Assembly (NCBI RefSeq): GCF_015668515.1
Contig: NZ_JADPFO010000001.1
Span: forward strand, 1,390,823 to 1,454,822
Reading direction: 5' to 3'
Source: Paraclostridium tenue
GTDB taxonomy: Bacteria; Bacillota; Clostridia; Peptostreptococcales; Peptostreptococcaceae
DNA: 64,000 bases
Shown: positions 19,019 to 28,200 of the stretch, in pieces
Layout: every line of letters begins with the position of its first letter
How positions within the stretch are numbered: the stretch's first letter is position 1
The notes under the pieces: generated by a model
Told to the model about the DNA's origin: nothing
Seen by the model: only the letters and a program-made list of their open reading frames with translations
Database searches by the model: none
Translations under genes and position numbers: made by a program

Positions 19019-19480
19019 TTAGAATTTTATAGCAAGTCTTATAAGTGCTATATCTTTTTTATCAAATTCCATTTCTTCATTATCAACTATAAGTTTAACT
19101 ATTTTATTGTCCACTAACTCAACTAATTGAGCTTCGAAATGTTTTAATCCATTTATAGGTTTATATAATTTAACTTCTACGTCTCTTCCCGCATATCTTA
19201 TAAAATCTTTTTCTTTTTTAAGTGGTCTATCAAGACCTGGTGAAGATACTTCTAAGAAATAGTTTTCTTTTATTGGGTCTTTTTCATCTAATATTGGATT
19301 TATAGCTCTTGTTATAACTTCACAGTCATTTAGAGATACGCCTCCATCTTTATCTATAAATATTCTTAAATAATATTCTCCTGCTTCTTTAACATATTCA
19401 ACATCAACTATCTCTATGTTGTGCTCATTAGTTATCGGAAGTACTAATTCTTCTATTAATGATTCTGTACTCTTTTTCAT
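19019..19480 (-). CDS. rimP: Ribosome maturation factor RimP
   Basis: RimP (YlxS) assists 30S assembly around S12. The 153-residue protein has the family motifs EIVDVEYVKEAGEYYLRIFID (shortened here to its core) and the LEVSSPGLDRPLK signature near 80-92. AGGAGGG precedes the ATG. It is the first gene of the nusA-infB operon, with the promoter at 19594-19622 and a hairpin in the leader. Confidence 0.95.
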   Translation of the reverse strand: MKKSTESLIEELVLPITNEHNIEIVDVEYVKEAGEYYLRIFIDKDGGVSLNDCEVITRAINPILDEKDPIKENYFLEVSSPGLDRPLKKEKDFIRYAGRDVEVKLYKPINGLKHFEAQLVELVDNKIVKLIVDNEEMEFDKKDIALIRLAIKF

Positions 19481-19530
19481 TTTGCTTCCCTCCTATTCAG
19501 TTGTTATTTTATAGCATTGTAAATGCTATA

Positions 19531-19562
19531 ATAAAAGAGTGAGAACTTTTCGTCTCACTCTT
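19531..19562 (-). terminator. Terminator-like hairpin in the rimP-nusA leader
   Basis: A 10-base perfect stem (AAGAGTGAGA / TCTCACTCTT) with an 8-base loop is followed on the minus strand by a short, interrupted T run (TTTTAT). It lies downstream of the rimP promoter and upstream of the rimP start, so it sits in the transcribed leader. A second small hairpin (ATAGCATT / AATGCTAT, 19511-19529) lies between it and rimP. Confidence 0.7.
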
Positions 19563-19593
19563 AGTTTTTGCATTATATACTATTTTATATACT

Positions 19594-19622
19594 ATGATAC
19601 CATAGATTGTTTTTATTTGCAA
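19594..19622 (-). promoter_or_regulatory. Sigma-A promoter of the rimP-nusA-infB operon
   Basis: TTGCAA and TATCAT on the minus strand, separated by exactly 17 bases. The predicted start point, near 19587, leaves a leader of about 107 bases containing the terminator-like hairpin at 19531-19562. Confidence 0.7.
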
Positions 19623-19633
19623 ATTTTCTAGTA

Positions 19634-21013
19634 TTATTCAATAGTGAAACTCCAGTTTCCTTTTATATTATATCTATTTCCTTCAAGTTTTATATATAAT
19701 TTATCACTTTTGGGATATGGCAATTTAAATGTATATGAGTATAAATTTTCATCTTCAGCTCCTACTGATAGACCTCCCTCAAAAAAATCTGCTTTTACAT
19801 CTTTTATACTTTCACCTGAAGGCCTTATGTATATACTTTCAATTTTCATTGGATTTTTTTGTTCGTTTAGCTTTTGTATATATATAGTATAATTATCATT
19901 CTCTTTAATACCCTTTATTAATTTAACTTTGTCATTTGCATTTTTAAATAAATTACTATTTGTTTTTAATTTTACTATTTTATTTATAGTTGTTTCTACG
20001 TTATCAGATTCTATATCTAATTGCAATTCCTCACTTTTAATTTTCTCATTAAGTGCAAATGTTGATATTTCAGGTATAATTATCTTATATGGCTTTTTTA
20101 AATTAGTTGTATCAAATCTAAAGTGATTATACCTTTCTGGATGTTCTATAAATGCCCCTACTGCAAATTTACCATTTGAATCAATTAATTTTATAACGTC
20201 TTTTTGTTTTCTTGCATAATTACTATAAACATCTCTTTCATTTATTTCTTGTCCATAAAATGTTAATTCATTTTTTATGTCTCTATTATTAATAAAGTTT
20301 ACATCCAATTTATTTTTACCTTCTTCTATCATAGCAGTTATAGTCATATTACATTTAGTATCAGTTACTCCAAGGCTTTTAATATCTGATTTTGACTTAA
20401 CCTCTATAAGTTTTGTGTTAAATTCTACACTTTCCCCACTTTCCCACTTCATGGTAAATTTTATATTATCATTTTTATACTTTTTATAATACTTAAATGT
20501 ACATTCATATACCCAATTATCAGCTCTGCCATCTCCACTAGTTGAAGTTGATATGTATCCTCTTGAAACTTTTTTTCTATTTCCTATCTCTATTGTAGAT
20601 ATTTCACTAGGCTCATAAAACTCTCCTTCTACCTTTACACTTATTTCATTATTAGCTTCATTTATATTTATATCCCTTAAAGTTATATCTGTTGATTTAT
20701 TTAATTTTTGATAAATAGGTCTTTCCAATATATATTTTAATCCATCATCAGTTGTAACCATTCCACTTCCTGGAATATATTTATAATTTTGGTTAATGTA
20801 AGCTTTTACAATAAATGGCGCTGATGTTATTACTATCAATCCAATGATTGATGCTATCATTAATTCTCTCTTTATTTTCTTACTTTGTCTTTTTTCATTT
20901 ATACTCTTTAATGTATCATCAATTCCCTTAATTATTTCTACTGGAACTTCTAAATTATCTTTTTCTCTTAGGAATTTATTTATCTCTATATCAAGCTTAT
21001 TATTCTTATCCAT
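19634..21013 (-). CDS. DUF4179-type anti-sigma factor, membrane-anchored
   Basis: A 459-residue protein with a cytoplasmic N-terminal 49 residues, a single membrane segment (about 50-69) and a large external beta-rich region resembling DUF4179/DUF5643 proteins. The gene follows the ECF sigma factor gene by 14 bases. This arrangement is typical of a sigma factor and its membrane-bound anti-sigma factor, with the outer part sensing the envelope. The signal sensed is unknown. No protease site or regulated target could be identified here. Confidence 0.75.
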   Translation of the reverse strand: MDKNNKLDIEINKFLREKDNLEVPVEIIKGIDDTLKSINEKRQSKKIKRELMIASIIGLIVITSAPFIVKAYINQNYKYIPGSGMVTTDDGLKYILERPIYQKLNKSTDITLRDININEANNEISVKVEGEFYEPSEISTIEIGNRKKVSRGYISTSTSGDGRADNWVYECTFKYYKKYKNDNIKFTMKWESGESVEFNTKLIEVKSKSDIKSLGVTDTKCNMTITAMIEEGKNKLDVNFINNRDIKNELTFYGQEINERDVYSNYARKQKDVIKLIDSNGKFAVGAFIEHPERYNHFRFDTTNLKKPYKIIIPEISTFALNEKIKSEELQLDIESDNVETTINKIVKLKTNSNLFKNANDKVKLIKGIKENDNYTIYIQKLNEQKNPMKIESIYIRPSGESIKDVKADFFEGGLSVGAEDENLYSYTFKLPYPKSDKLYIKLEGNRYNIKGNWSFTIE

Positions 21014-21027
21014 TTTAAGTCCTCCAT

Positions 21028-21531
21028 TTAGTTTATATCTATCATTTCTTTTAACTTACCTCTAGCCCTTGATAGTCTTGACTTTATAGTTCCTTTAGGT
21101 ATCTTTAAAATTTCTGATATATCGCTTATTCCCATGTCTTCATAATAGTATAAAATTATTAGTATTTTTAGTTCTTCTTCTAGATTGTTTATTATACTTT
21201 TAATTTCTATTTCAGCAGAATTATCCATATATGAATTGTGTATATTTTCATTAAAGCAATTTGATGATTTTCTATTTTTTTCAACTGTGTAATTACATTG
21301 ATTTATTAAAATTTTTATTAACCAAGTTTTAAAATACTTTTCTTGTCTTAAATTTTTTATATTTGTATAAGCTTTTAATATAGTTTCTTGAATGCAATCT
21401 AATGCATCTTCATTATTTTTAGTTATAGCTATAGCTACTCTATATAAATCTTTTTCATAGTTTTTTATTAAAGTAGAAAATGCAATATCATTCCCCTTTT
21501 TACTTTTTTTGACTAGTTTTACTATATCCAA
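21028..21531 (-). CDS. ECF-type RNA polymerase sigma factor
   Basis: A 167-residue sigma-70 family ECF factor (SigV/SigW-like). Region 2 spans about 20-85 (DALDCIQETILKAYTNI, KTWLIKILINQC) and region 4 about 110-160 (YYEDMGISDISEIL, IPKGTIKSRLSRAR). The start is a TTG at 21531 with GGAGG 7 bases upstream; an ATG a few bases earlier is out of frame. The gene is followed directly by its likely anti-sigma factor. A GAACC-containing sequence about 60 bases upstream could be a self-recognised promoter, but this is weak. Confidence 0.9.
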   Translation of the reverse strand: MDIVKLVKKSKKGNDIAFSTLIKNYEKDLYRVAIAITKNNEDALDCIQETILKAYTNIKNLRQEKYFKTWLIKILINQCNYTVEKNRKSSNCFNENIHNSYMDNSAEIEIKSIINNLEEELKILIILYYYEDMGISDISEILKIPKGTIKSRLSRARGKLKEMIDIN

Positions 21532-21681
21532 GCGTCATCCTCCCATCCCTCATTATCAATTCTTCTATATATTAGATAGTTTTTATATAAAATTGGTTCT
21601 CATAATTTTTTATTTTTTAAGTAAAACATTAAAATAAATTGTCTTAAATTAATTAGGAACCTTCTTAATTCTATTTTAATA

Positions 21682-21713
21682 TAAAAAAAGACTACTTGAT
21701 TACCAAGCAGTCT
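21682..21713 (-). terminator. Terminator after the zinc-ribbon gene
   Basis: AGACTACTTG / CAAGCAGTCT with one mismatched pair, then TTTTTTT on the minus strand, 18 bases past the stop of the gene at 21731. Confidence 0.8.
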
Positions 21714-21730
21714 TCTTGTTTTTAATTATA

Positions 21731-21937
21731 TTAACCTATTATAAAATCGAATATATCATCAATTTTATTTGTTGGCACTTTGTAAATTTCAGTATATTTA
21801 CATCTAGTACAAGTTACTGTTGTAAATTTTCTATTTTGAACATCAAATATCTTAGAAAATCCACTACCTGTTGTACATATTTCATCTTTTTCATATTCAG
21901 TATTACTACATTTTGGACATACATATCCTTTACTCAT
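21731..21937 (-). CDS. Zinc-ribbon nucleic-acid-binding-like protein
   Basis: A 68-residue protein with two Cys pairs, YVCPKCSN at the N-terminus and TCTRCKYTE near residue 50, which should bind one zinc in a ribbon fold. The family resembles small conserved zinc-ribbon proteins annotated as putative nucleic-acid-binding. The start is the ATG at 21937 (MSKGYVCPKC) with GGTGGAGA upstream; the in-frame GTG 12 bases earlier lies inside that site. It is transcribed alone and ends at its own terminator. The role is unknown. Confidence 0.75.
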   Translation of the reverse strand: MSKGYVCPKCSNTEYEKDEICTTGSGFSKIFDVQNRKFTTVTCTRCKYTEIYKVPTNKIDDIFDFIIG

Positions 21938-22025
21938 ATAAATCTCCACCTTAATATAAAATATACACTAAATTATATCATAATATTATAAATAAATATA
22001 AAATAACATCAATTCTTTTTTAAAT

Positions 22026-22976
22026 CTATTTGCCAACAACTTTATCATCTATAAACTTATATATTCTATTAAAGTATTCATCTCCTAGAATATCATATCC
22101 ATTGACATGTTGAACTTTATCTATAAGCCAAATTTCTTTTTTATCATGTGGTATATTATCATATATTATCTGACTACTTTTTGGAGAACATACTTTATCT
22201 TCTTTTCCATGTATTAAAAACATCGGCGTAGTTATATGTTGTACTGATTTATATGGTTTTACATCTTCATAATTAAATCCTGATTTAACTTTAGTATATA
22301 TATTCCCCATAGTTCTTGCATATCCTACAGGTAAAAGTGGTATGTTTTTTGCTTCAATACCTAATCTTATAGCATCCGACATTTCATGATATGGTGAATC
22401 AGCTATATAAAAATTTACATACCTATTTTTTTCATTTATTTCAGAATGCATTACTACAGTTGCAGCCCCCATTGAATGTCCATGAGCTCCTAATAATCCA
22501 TTAGGATATTTTTTATGAATAAACTTAGCAACATTTTCTAAATCATATTTTTCTCTTAACCCAAAAGTATAATCACTTCCTCCAGTTTTACCTGTGTGCC
22601 TTTGATTATATAACATAACATTGTATCCATGATCTAAATATTCATATGCCTTTTTTAAATATTCATAGTAATTACTTTCAATCCCATGAACTAGTATTAT
22701 TGTATTGTCAGTATTTTTATTAGACTTTATAAATTTACCTTCTACTTTATATCCATTTTCTGGAGAACTTATAAATACATCTTCATACTTATAATTTTTA
22801 AGTTTTTCTAGTGGTCTTCCTTCTCTATGAGAAAATACTTCTACTATATCTTCATCTTTTATTTTTTGAACAGAACCAACCGAACCATCATATACTAAGA
22901 AACCAACTACGTAAGATATTATTAAAAATAATAATATACAAACCGATGAAATTATTATGATTGCTTTTCTCTTCAT
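22026..22976 (-). CDS. Membrane-anchored alpha/beta hydrolase
   Basis: A 316-residue alpha/beta hydrolase of the YqkD type with an N-terminal membrane segment (about 5-27). The nucleophile elbow GHSMG lies near residue 165, the oxyanion region is VHGIES, the acid residue is probably in IHGKEDKVCSP, and the catalytic His in VQHVNG near the C-terminus. Such proteins hydrolyse esters or peptides at the outer face of the membrane; the substrate is unknown. GGAGG precedes the ATG. It stands between two terminators, so it is probably a single-gene unit. Confidence 0.85.
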   Translation of the reverse strand: MKRKAIIIISSVCILLFLIISYVVGFLVYDGSVGSVQKIKDEDIVEVFSHREGRPLEKLKNYKYEDVFISSPENGYKVEGKFIKSNKNTDNTIILVHGIESNYYEYLKKAYEYLDHGYNVMLYNQRHTGKTGGSDYTFGLREKYDLENVAKFIHKKYPNGLLGAHGHSMGAATVVMHSEINEKNRYVNFYIADSPYHEMSDAIRLGIEAKNIPLLPVGYARTMGNIYTKVKSGFNYEDVKPYKSVQHITTPMFLIHGKEDKVCSPKSSQIIYDNIPHDKKEIWLIDKVQHVNGYDILGDEYFNRIYKFIDDKVVGK

Positions 22977-23069
22977 TTTTTCCTCCTGATATTATTATCT
23001 AGTACTAATACTTAGTATATATCAAGTGTTAATTTTTTTCTACTTATTTTTTATAAAAATAATATATAT

Positions 23070-23120
23070 GTTAGAAATAAAAAAAGATTAGCTAAACGCT
23101 AATCTTTTTTTATTTCTAAC
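23070..23120. terminator. Long bidirectional hairpin
   Basis: A perfect 23-base inverted repeat around a 5-base loop (TAAAC), with seven T on either outgoing strand. The right arm encodes the last residues and stop of the ClC pseudogene, so this was the terminator of that gene. Confidence 0.85.
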
Positions 23121-23990
23121 AAACTACTATCTGAGGATGTATATATTCCACTTCTATCATCAAATACATAACTTATTACACAAACAATAAACAAGTATTC
23201 TATGCTAGCAGATCCCGATAACTCTATTTCCATTACAAGAGATGCGATCGAAGTTTTAGTAGCTCCTGCTAATAAATTTCCTAGTATTGCTCCTATTACA
23301 AATAATAGAGTAACCTTACCGCCTTGAAATCCTACCGCTAATGTTAATGATGTTAATAGTAGTTTTATTATAAATGCATCACTTAGTAAATCTAAACTTA
23401 GACCAAGATATATTCTAGTTCCAAGTATTATTATACCTCCTATAAAACTCTTTAGTGATGTGTTAGGTATTTTTTCTGCAAATAATTTTTTAAGCTATGT
23501 ATAAGTTCATCAAAAAGTTTACTTGTAAGTCCAAATAAAATCTCACATAATATAACTTTTTAAAATACATCAACCCCATTTATAGGAGATACTATATTAT
23601 AGTGACTATGTTGCATTTTAAATAATTTTGCTACAAAATTTCCTATGTAACTCGCTATAAAACAAGGTATTATAGCTTCATATCGCATCTTACCGACAGT
23701 ACTTACTTCGAGTCCAAATATAGTTCCTCCAATTGGAGTACCAAAAAATACTAATGGAGCCATTCTAAATGGTATATTCCCTGCTCCTTGATTAATTCTC
23801 TCAATTATTAAGTTGTTTCCTTTAGATGATTCTCTTCCATATCTAGCATATAAATAACTTACAAATGCCACCTAATGGTAATAGATATAATAACTATGGA
23901 TTTGCTTATCTTGTACTAGTTGCTCATAGTAGGCTCTTTAAAAAGAAAGATATTATTATTCCTACTACAACCCCAGATATAGAAGCTCAT
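23099..23990 (-). pseudogene. Decayed ClC-family chloride channel gene
   Basis: The minus strand encodes pieces of one voltage-gated chloride channel (ClC) protein in shifting frames. An ATG at 23990 with AAGGTGA opens it. Next comes a GVVVGIIISFFLKSLL segment broken by TGA, TAA and TAG where the family has WATSTR and PWLL, then a frameshift near 23872 into VSYLYARYGRESSKGNN and RMAPLVFFGT. There is a TAA after INGVDVF near 23562, a further frameshift near 23470, and an intact C-terminus with FIGGIIILG, GFQGGKVTLLFVIGAILGN and AGATKTSIASLVMEIEL. VFFGT joins directly to PIGGTIFGLEV, so about 50 residues including the GREGP filter motif are gone. The gene cannot make a functional channel. Confidence 0.88.
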
Positions 23991-24068
23991 AAAAATCACC
24001 TTAAAAATAATATAGATATTCATTCACTTTCCTTAACATGTGACTTAAACTTTATATAATTTCATAAA

Positions 24069-24097
24069 AAAAGTAGACTATCTAATAGTCTACTTTT
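24069..24097 (-). terminator. Terminator of the tRNA operon
   Basis: A 12-base perfect stem (AAAAGTAGACTA / TAGTCTACTTTT) with a 5-base loop and TTTTTTT on the minus strand, just past tRNA-Thr. Confidence 0.85.
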
Positions 24098-24100
24098 CAT

Positions 24101-24175
24101 TGGAGCTAGTGATAGGAATCGAACCTACAACCTGCTGATTACAAGTCAGCTGCTCTACCGTTGAGCCACACTAGC
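24101..24175 (-). tRNA. tRNA-Thr (anticodon TGT)
   Basis: A complete cloverleaf on the minus strand: acceptor stem GCTAGTG / CACTAGC, D arm with GGCTCAACGGTAGAGC, anticodon stem GCTGA / TCAGC with loop CTTGTAA, T arm with GGTTCGATTCC, and an encoded CCA. It is the last gene of a three-tRNA operon. Confidence 0.95.
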
Positions 24176-24178
24176 ATA

Positions 24179-24254
24179 TGGCGGGAATAACAGGACTCGA
24201 ACCTGTGACCCATTGATTAACAGTCAATTGCTCTACCAACTGAGCCATATTCCC
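24179..24254 (-). tRNA. tRNA-Asn (anticodon GTT)
   Basis: Minus-strand cloverleaf with acceptor GGGAATA / TATTCCC, D arm GGCTCAGTTGGTAGAGC, anticodon stem TTGA / TCAA around loop CTGTTAA, T arm GGTTCGAGTCC and encoded CCA. It is the middle gene of the operon, 3 bases from tRNA-Thr. Confidence 0.95.
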
Positions 24255-24267
24255 GAATTTAAATATT

Positions 24268-24341
24268 TGGAGGCGACACCCAGATTCGAACTGGGGATCA
24301 AGGAGTTGCAGTCCACTGCCTTACCACTTGGCTATGTCGCC
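24268..24341 (-). tRNA. tRNA-Cys (anticodon GCA)
   Basis: Minus-strand cloverleaf with acceptor GGCGACA / TGTCGCC, anticodon loop CTGCAAC, T arm CAGTTCGAATCTG and encoded CCA. The anticodon stem GTGGA / TCCTT contains one T-T mismatch and a G-T wobble, so it is weaker than usual. First gene of the operon. Confidence 0.92.
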
Positions 24342-24357
24342 TTAACCTTACTCTATA

Positions 24358-24386
24358 ATTATATAATTTTTTTATTAATTTGTTAA
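24358..24386 (-). promoter_or_regulatory. Sigma-A promoter of the tRNA operon
   Basis: TTAACA and TATAAT on the minus strand, separated by exactly 17 bases, placed so that transcription starts about 10 bases before tRNA-Cys. Confidence 0.75.
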
Positions 24387-24412
24387 GCATTTTTTTAAAT
24401 TTTTTCTAACTT

Positions 24413-25159
24413 TCAATCGACATTTTTCTCATCTATCTTACTTAAATTATATATACCTTTATTGATTAAATAAATTCCTAAAACTAAATATCCTAAACTC
24501 CAAAATAAACCTATTGGCATAGGTATTATAACAAGTAAATTATTTATTAAATGAGCCAATATACAAATCTTTATAGATTTTGTGTAATAGTATATAAATC
24601 CCAATATAATAGCTCCTCCAAATGCAGCAACTCCTTGAATTAAATTAAAATGAACAACTGCAAATATTATAGATGAATATACTATAGCTTTTAATGGTTT
24701 GTTGTAATATTTTTTTAAAAGACTTTTTAATAAAATTCCCCTAAATAATAATTCTTCTAATATAGGTCCTACTATAACTATTTGAATATATATAATTATA
24801 ATTCCAATTAATCCTCCAGTGTTTACATAGTTACTCACAAAAGAACTTTCAAATGTATTTAAGGTATTTATATTATGATATTTGCTCAAAATAGATATTA
24901 CTACACATTTAACTAATATATAACCTAAAATCATACAAAAAGAATACAAAAAGTCATATAACTTAGAATGATTTTTTACACTTTTCAAATCATACCATAG
25001 CTGTATTCTCTTTGAAATAAAATTACAAAATAATATTAGGATTATATCAATTAATACTAATATTGACGATATTAATTTAAATGGTACTTCTCTTTGCATA
25101 GATGTAAATACTGTTGAATCTATAATCATAGTAATAACAATAATAATCGATACTAACAT
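24413..25159 (-). CDS. CPBP-family intramembrane metalloprotease
   Basis: A 248-residue multi-pass membrane protein of the CPBP (CAAX protease and bacteriocin-processing) family, with about seven hydrophobic segments. The active-site motif EELLFRG lies near 138, followed by VHFNLIQG and a third motif HLINNLL. Substrates of such proteins are mostly unknown. The only strong ribosome binding site (GGGGGAGG) lies about 40 bases before the ATG at 25159 used here. It suits an in-frame ATT at 25192, which would add eleven residues (IRNLKLKFNKE). It is downstream of polC, separated by a large palindrome. Confidence 0.8.
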   Translation of the reverse strand: MLVSIIIVITMIIDSTVFTSMQREVPFKLISSILVLIDIILILFCNFISKRIQLWYDLKSVKNHSKLYDFLYSFCMILGYILVKCVVISILSKYHNINTLNTFESSFVSNYVNTGGLIGIIIIYIQIVIVGPILEELLFRGILLKSLLKKYYNKPLKAIVYSSIIFAVVHFNLIQGVAAFGGAIILGFIYYYTKSIKICILAHLINNLLVIIPMPIGLFWSLGYLVLGIYLINKGIYNLSKIDEKNVD

Positions 25160-25216
25160 TTCCTTATTAAATTTTAATTTTAAATTTCTAATATAAACCT
25201 CCCCCTATATTTTTGT

Positions 25217-25256
25217 ACTAAGTTTATAACTTTTAATTAAAAGTTATAAACTTAGT
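25217..25256. repeat. 40-bp perfect palindrome downstream of polC
   Basis: Eighteen-base perfect arms around an AATT centre. Neither strand shows a clear T run directly after it (ACAAAAA on minus, GATTTAAA on plus), so it is not a standard intrinsic terminator, although it occupies the position where polC would end. Confidence 0.7.
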
Positions 25257-25274
25257 GATTTAAATTTTTATTAA

Positions 25275-28200
25275 CTAAAATAAAGATAATTGATTTTCGT
25301 CACTCATATTTTCAAGTGACCCGTGATTAGTAAGTGTCTCTATTACAGTTTTAGATATTTTAGTTCTTTTTCTCAAATCTTCTTTAGAAATAAACTCCCC
25401 ATTTTCTCTTTCTTTTTGTATATTTATAGCTGCATTCTCTCCAACTCCTTGTAGTGCTATCATAGGAGGAAGCAATGTTTTTTCTCCTACAACCTGAAAT
25501 TTCTTTGCATCTGATTTATATATATCAACGGGAATTATTTTTATATCCCTTGCATACATCTCAAGTGCAACTTCCAAAACAGTTAGCATATTTTTTTCTT
25601 TTGTTGTTGCATCATTTCCAAGTTCTTCAATTTCTTTAATTTTTGCTTTTATTGCAGGTAATCCCTTTACAATTAAATCTGCATCAAAATCTTCAGCTTT
25701 AGTCGTAAAGTAAGTTGCGTAAAAAGCCTCTGGATAATGAACTTTGCAATATGCAAGTCTAAAAGACATCATAACATATGCAACCGCATGTGCTTTAGGG
25801 AACATGTACTTTATTTGTTGACAAGACCATATATACCATTTAGGAACATCATTTTTTTCCATTTCTTCTATATGTTCTGGTTTTAATCCCCTACCTTTTC
25901 TAACACTTTCCATTATAGTAAAGGCCATTTTAGGCGGTAGACCTTTAAATATAAGGTAGTTCATTATATCATCACGAGTTGATATAACATCTTTAAGTCC
26001 AACTATTTCTTTTTGTACAAGTTCTTGTGCATTGTTTAACCAAACATCAGTACCATGAGAAAGTCCAGATATACGAACAAGTTCTGCAAATGTTGTAGGT
26101 TTTGTATCAAGTAACATCTGTCTAACAAACTTTGTACCAAACTCAGGTATTGCAAGTGATCCTATAGGACAGTTTATTTCTTCCGGCGTAACCCCTAGTG
26201 CATCTGTTGATGTAAACAAGGACATTGTCTCTTTATCATCTAAAGGTATAGTTGTTGCATCTATTCCAGTTATATCTTCAAGCATTCTTATGATGGTCGG
26301 CACATCGTGCCCTAGTATATCAAGCTTTAGTATTCTACCACTTATAGAGTGATAGTCAAAGTGAGTCGTTATAACTCCACAAGAAGTATCATTAGCAGGA
26401 TATTGTATAGGTGTAAAATCATAAATATCTTTATAATGTGGTACAACCATAACTCCTCCTGGATGTTGTCCTGATGTTCTTTTTACTCCAGTACATCCAT
26501 TAGCAAGTCTTAATGCTTCTGATGATGTTGTGTTTATATTATTTTCTTCTATATACTTTTTAGCATATCCAAAGGCTGTTTTTTCTGCAACTGTACCTAT
26601 TGTACCCGCTCTATAAACATATCCTTCTCCAAATAGTTCTTCTGTATATTTATGAATCACCGGTTGATATTCTCCCGAGAAGTTAAGGTCTATATCTGGC
26701 TCTTTATCTCCTTCAAATCCTAAGAAAACCTCAAATGGTATATCATGTCCATCTTTTTTTAATGGTCTTCCACATTTTGGACAATCTTTATCTGGTAAGT
26801 CAGCACCTGATCCCCATTCACCTATTTCATAAAAATAAGAATATTTACATTCTTCATTTTCACATATATAATGTGCAGGCAGAGGGTTAACTTCTGTTAT
26901 ATCACTCATAGTAGCTGCAAAAGAAGAACCTACGGACCCTCTAGATCCAACTAGATATCCATCTCTTAAAGATTTTGTAACTAGTTTTTGAGATATTATA
27001 TACATAACTGCATATCCATTACCTATTATAGAATTAAGCTCTCTATCAAGTCTTGCTTTAACAACCTCCGGCATTGGATCACCGTATATTCTTTTAGCCT
27101 TTGCATAACACATTTCTCTAAGTTCAACATCCGATCCTTCAATTACTGGTGGATATGTGTCATCAGGTATAGGTTTTATAACCTCAACCATATCAGCTAT
27201 CTTATTTGAGTTAGCTATTACAACTTCATAAGCCTCAACAGGATCTAAGTAACTAAATTCATCTAACATTTCATTTGTAGTTCTAAAATGAAGATAAGTT
27301 TCTTCTTCGTCAACCTTAAATCCTTGAGAATTTTTAAGTACCTTTCTAAGTACGGCTTCATGTTTATCTAAAAAGTGAACATCTCCTGTAGCTACTGGTA
27401 TTTTACCAAACTTCTTTGCTACTTCTATTAATCTTCTATTTAAATCCCTTAATTCTTCTTCATCTTTAACTTCGCCTTTTTCAATCATAAATCTATTGTT
27501 ATCTATCGGCATAACTTCTATATAATCATATAACTCTATTACCTTTTCCATTTCTTCATCAGGTAAATTCTTCTTTACTGCATTGAAAACTTGTCCTGCT
27601 TCACAAGCTGACCCAATTATCAGCCCTTCTCTATGCTTTTCTAATACGCTTCTTAATATCCTTGGAGCTCTATAAAAATGATTTACATGAGCATCTGAAA
27701 CAATTTTATAAAGATTTTTAAGACCAGTATAATCTTTTGCGAGTAATGTTATATGATTTGTTGCTATCTTGGTATAATCTAATCCACCTAGCTTTTCATT
27801 TACATCACTTAATTTTTCTACTCCTTGTTTTTGAAGCATTTCTAAAAACTTTATAAATATATGAGCTGTAGCTTCAGCATCATCGACTGCCCTATGGTGA
27901 TTTAAAAGTGGTATTCCTAGATCTTTTGCTATCACATTTAACCTATGTCTTTTTAAATGTGGTAAAAGTACTCTAGCTAGTGTTAATGTATCTATACTTT
28001 TATTTTTAAATTCTAATCCTTGTTCTCTACTTTTTTGAGATATAAACCCCATATCAAAATCCGCATTATGAGCAACTAAAACACTATCACCTACAAATTC
28101 TAAAAACTTAGGTAATATTTCCTCTATAGTAGGTTTGTCAGCTACCATATCATTAGTTATACCTGTTAACTCTTGAATTTTATATGATATATCAGCTTCA

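Noticed and set aside
23865-24059. Plus-strand open frame near the tRNA cluster
   Set aside because: It overlaps the antisense of the ClC pseudogene start, whose minus-strand frames match a known family.
24060-24420. Integrated element using a tRNA end as attachment site
   Set aside because: I found no repeat of a tRNA 3' end nearby and no integrase gene.
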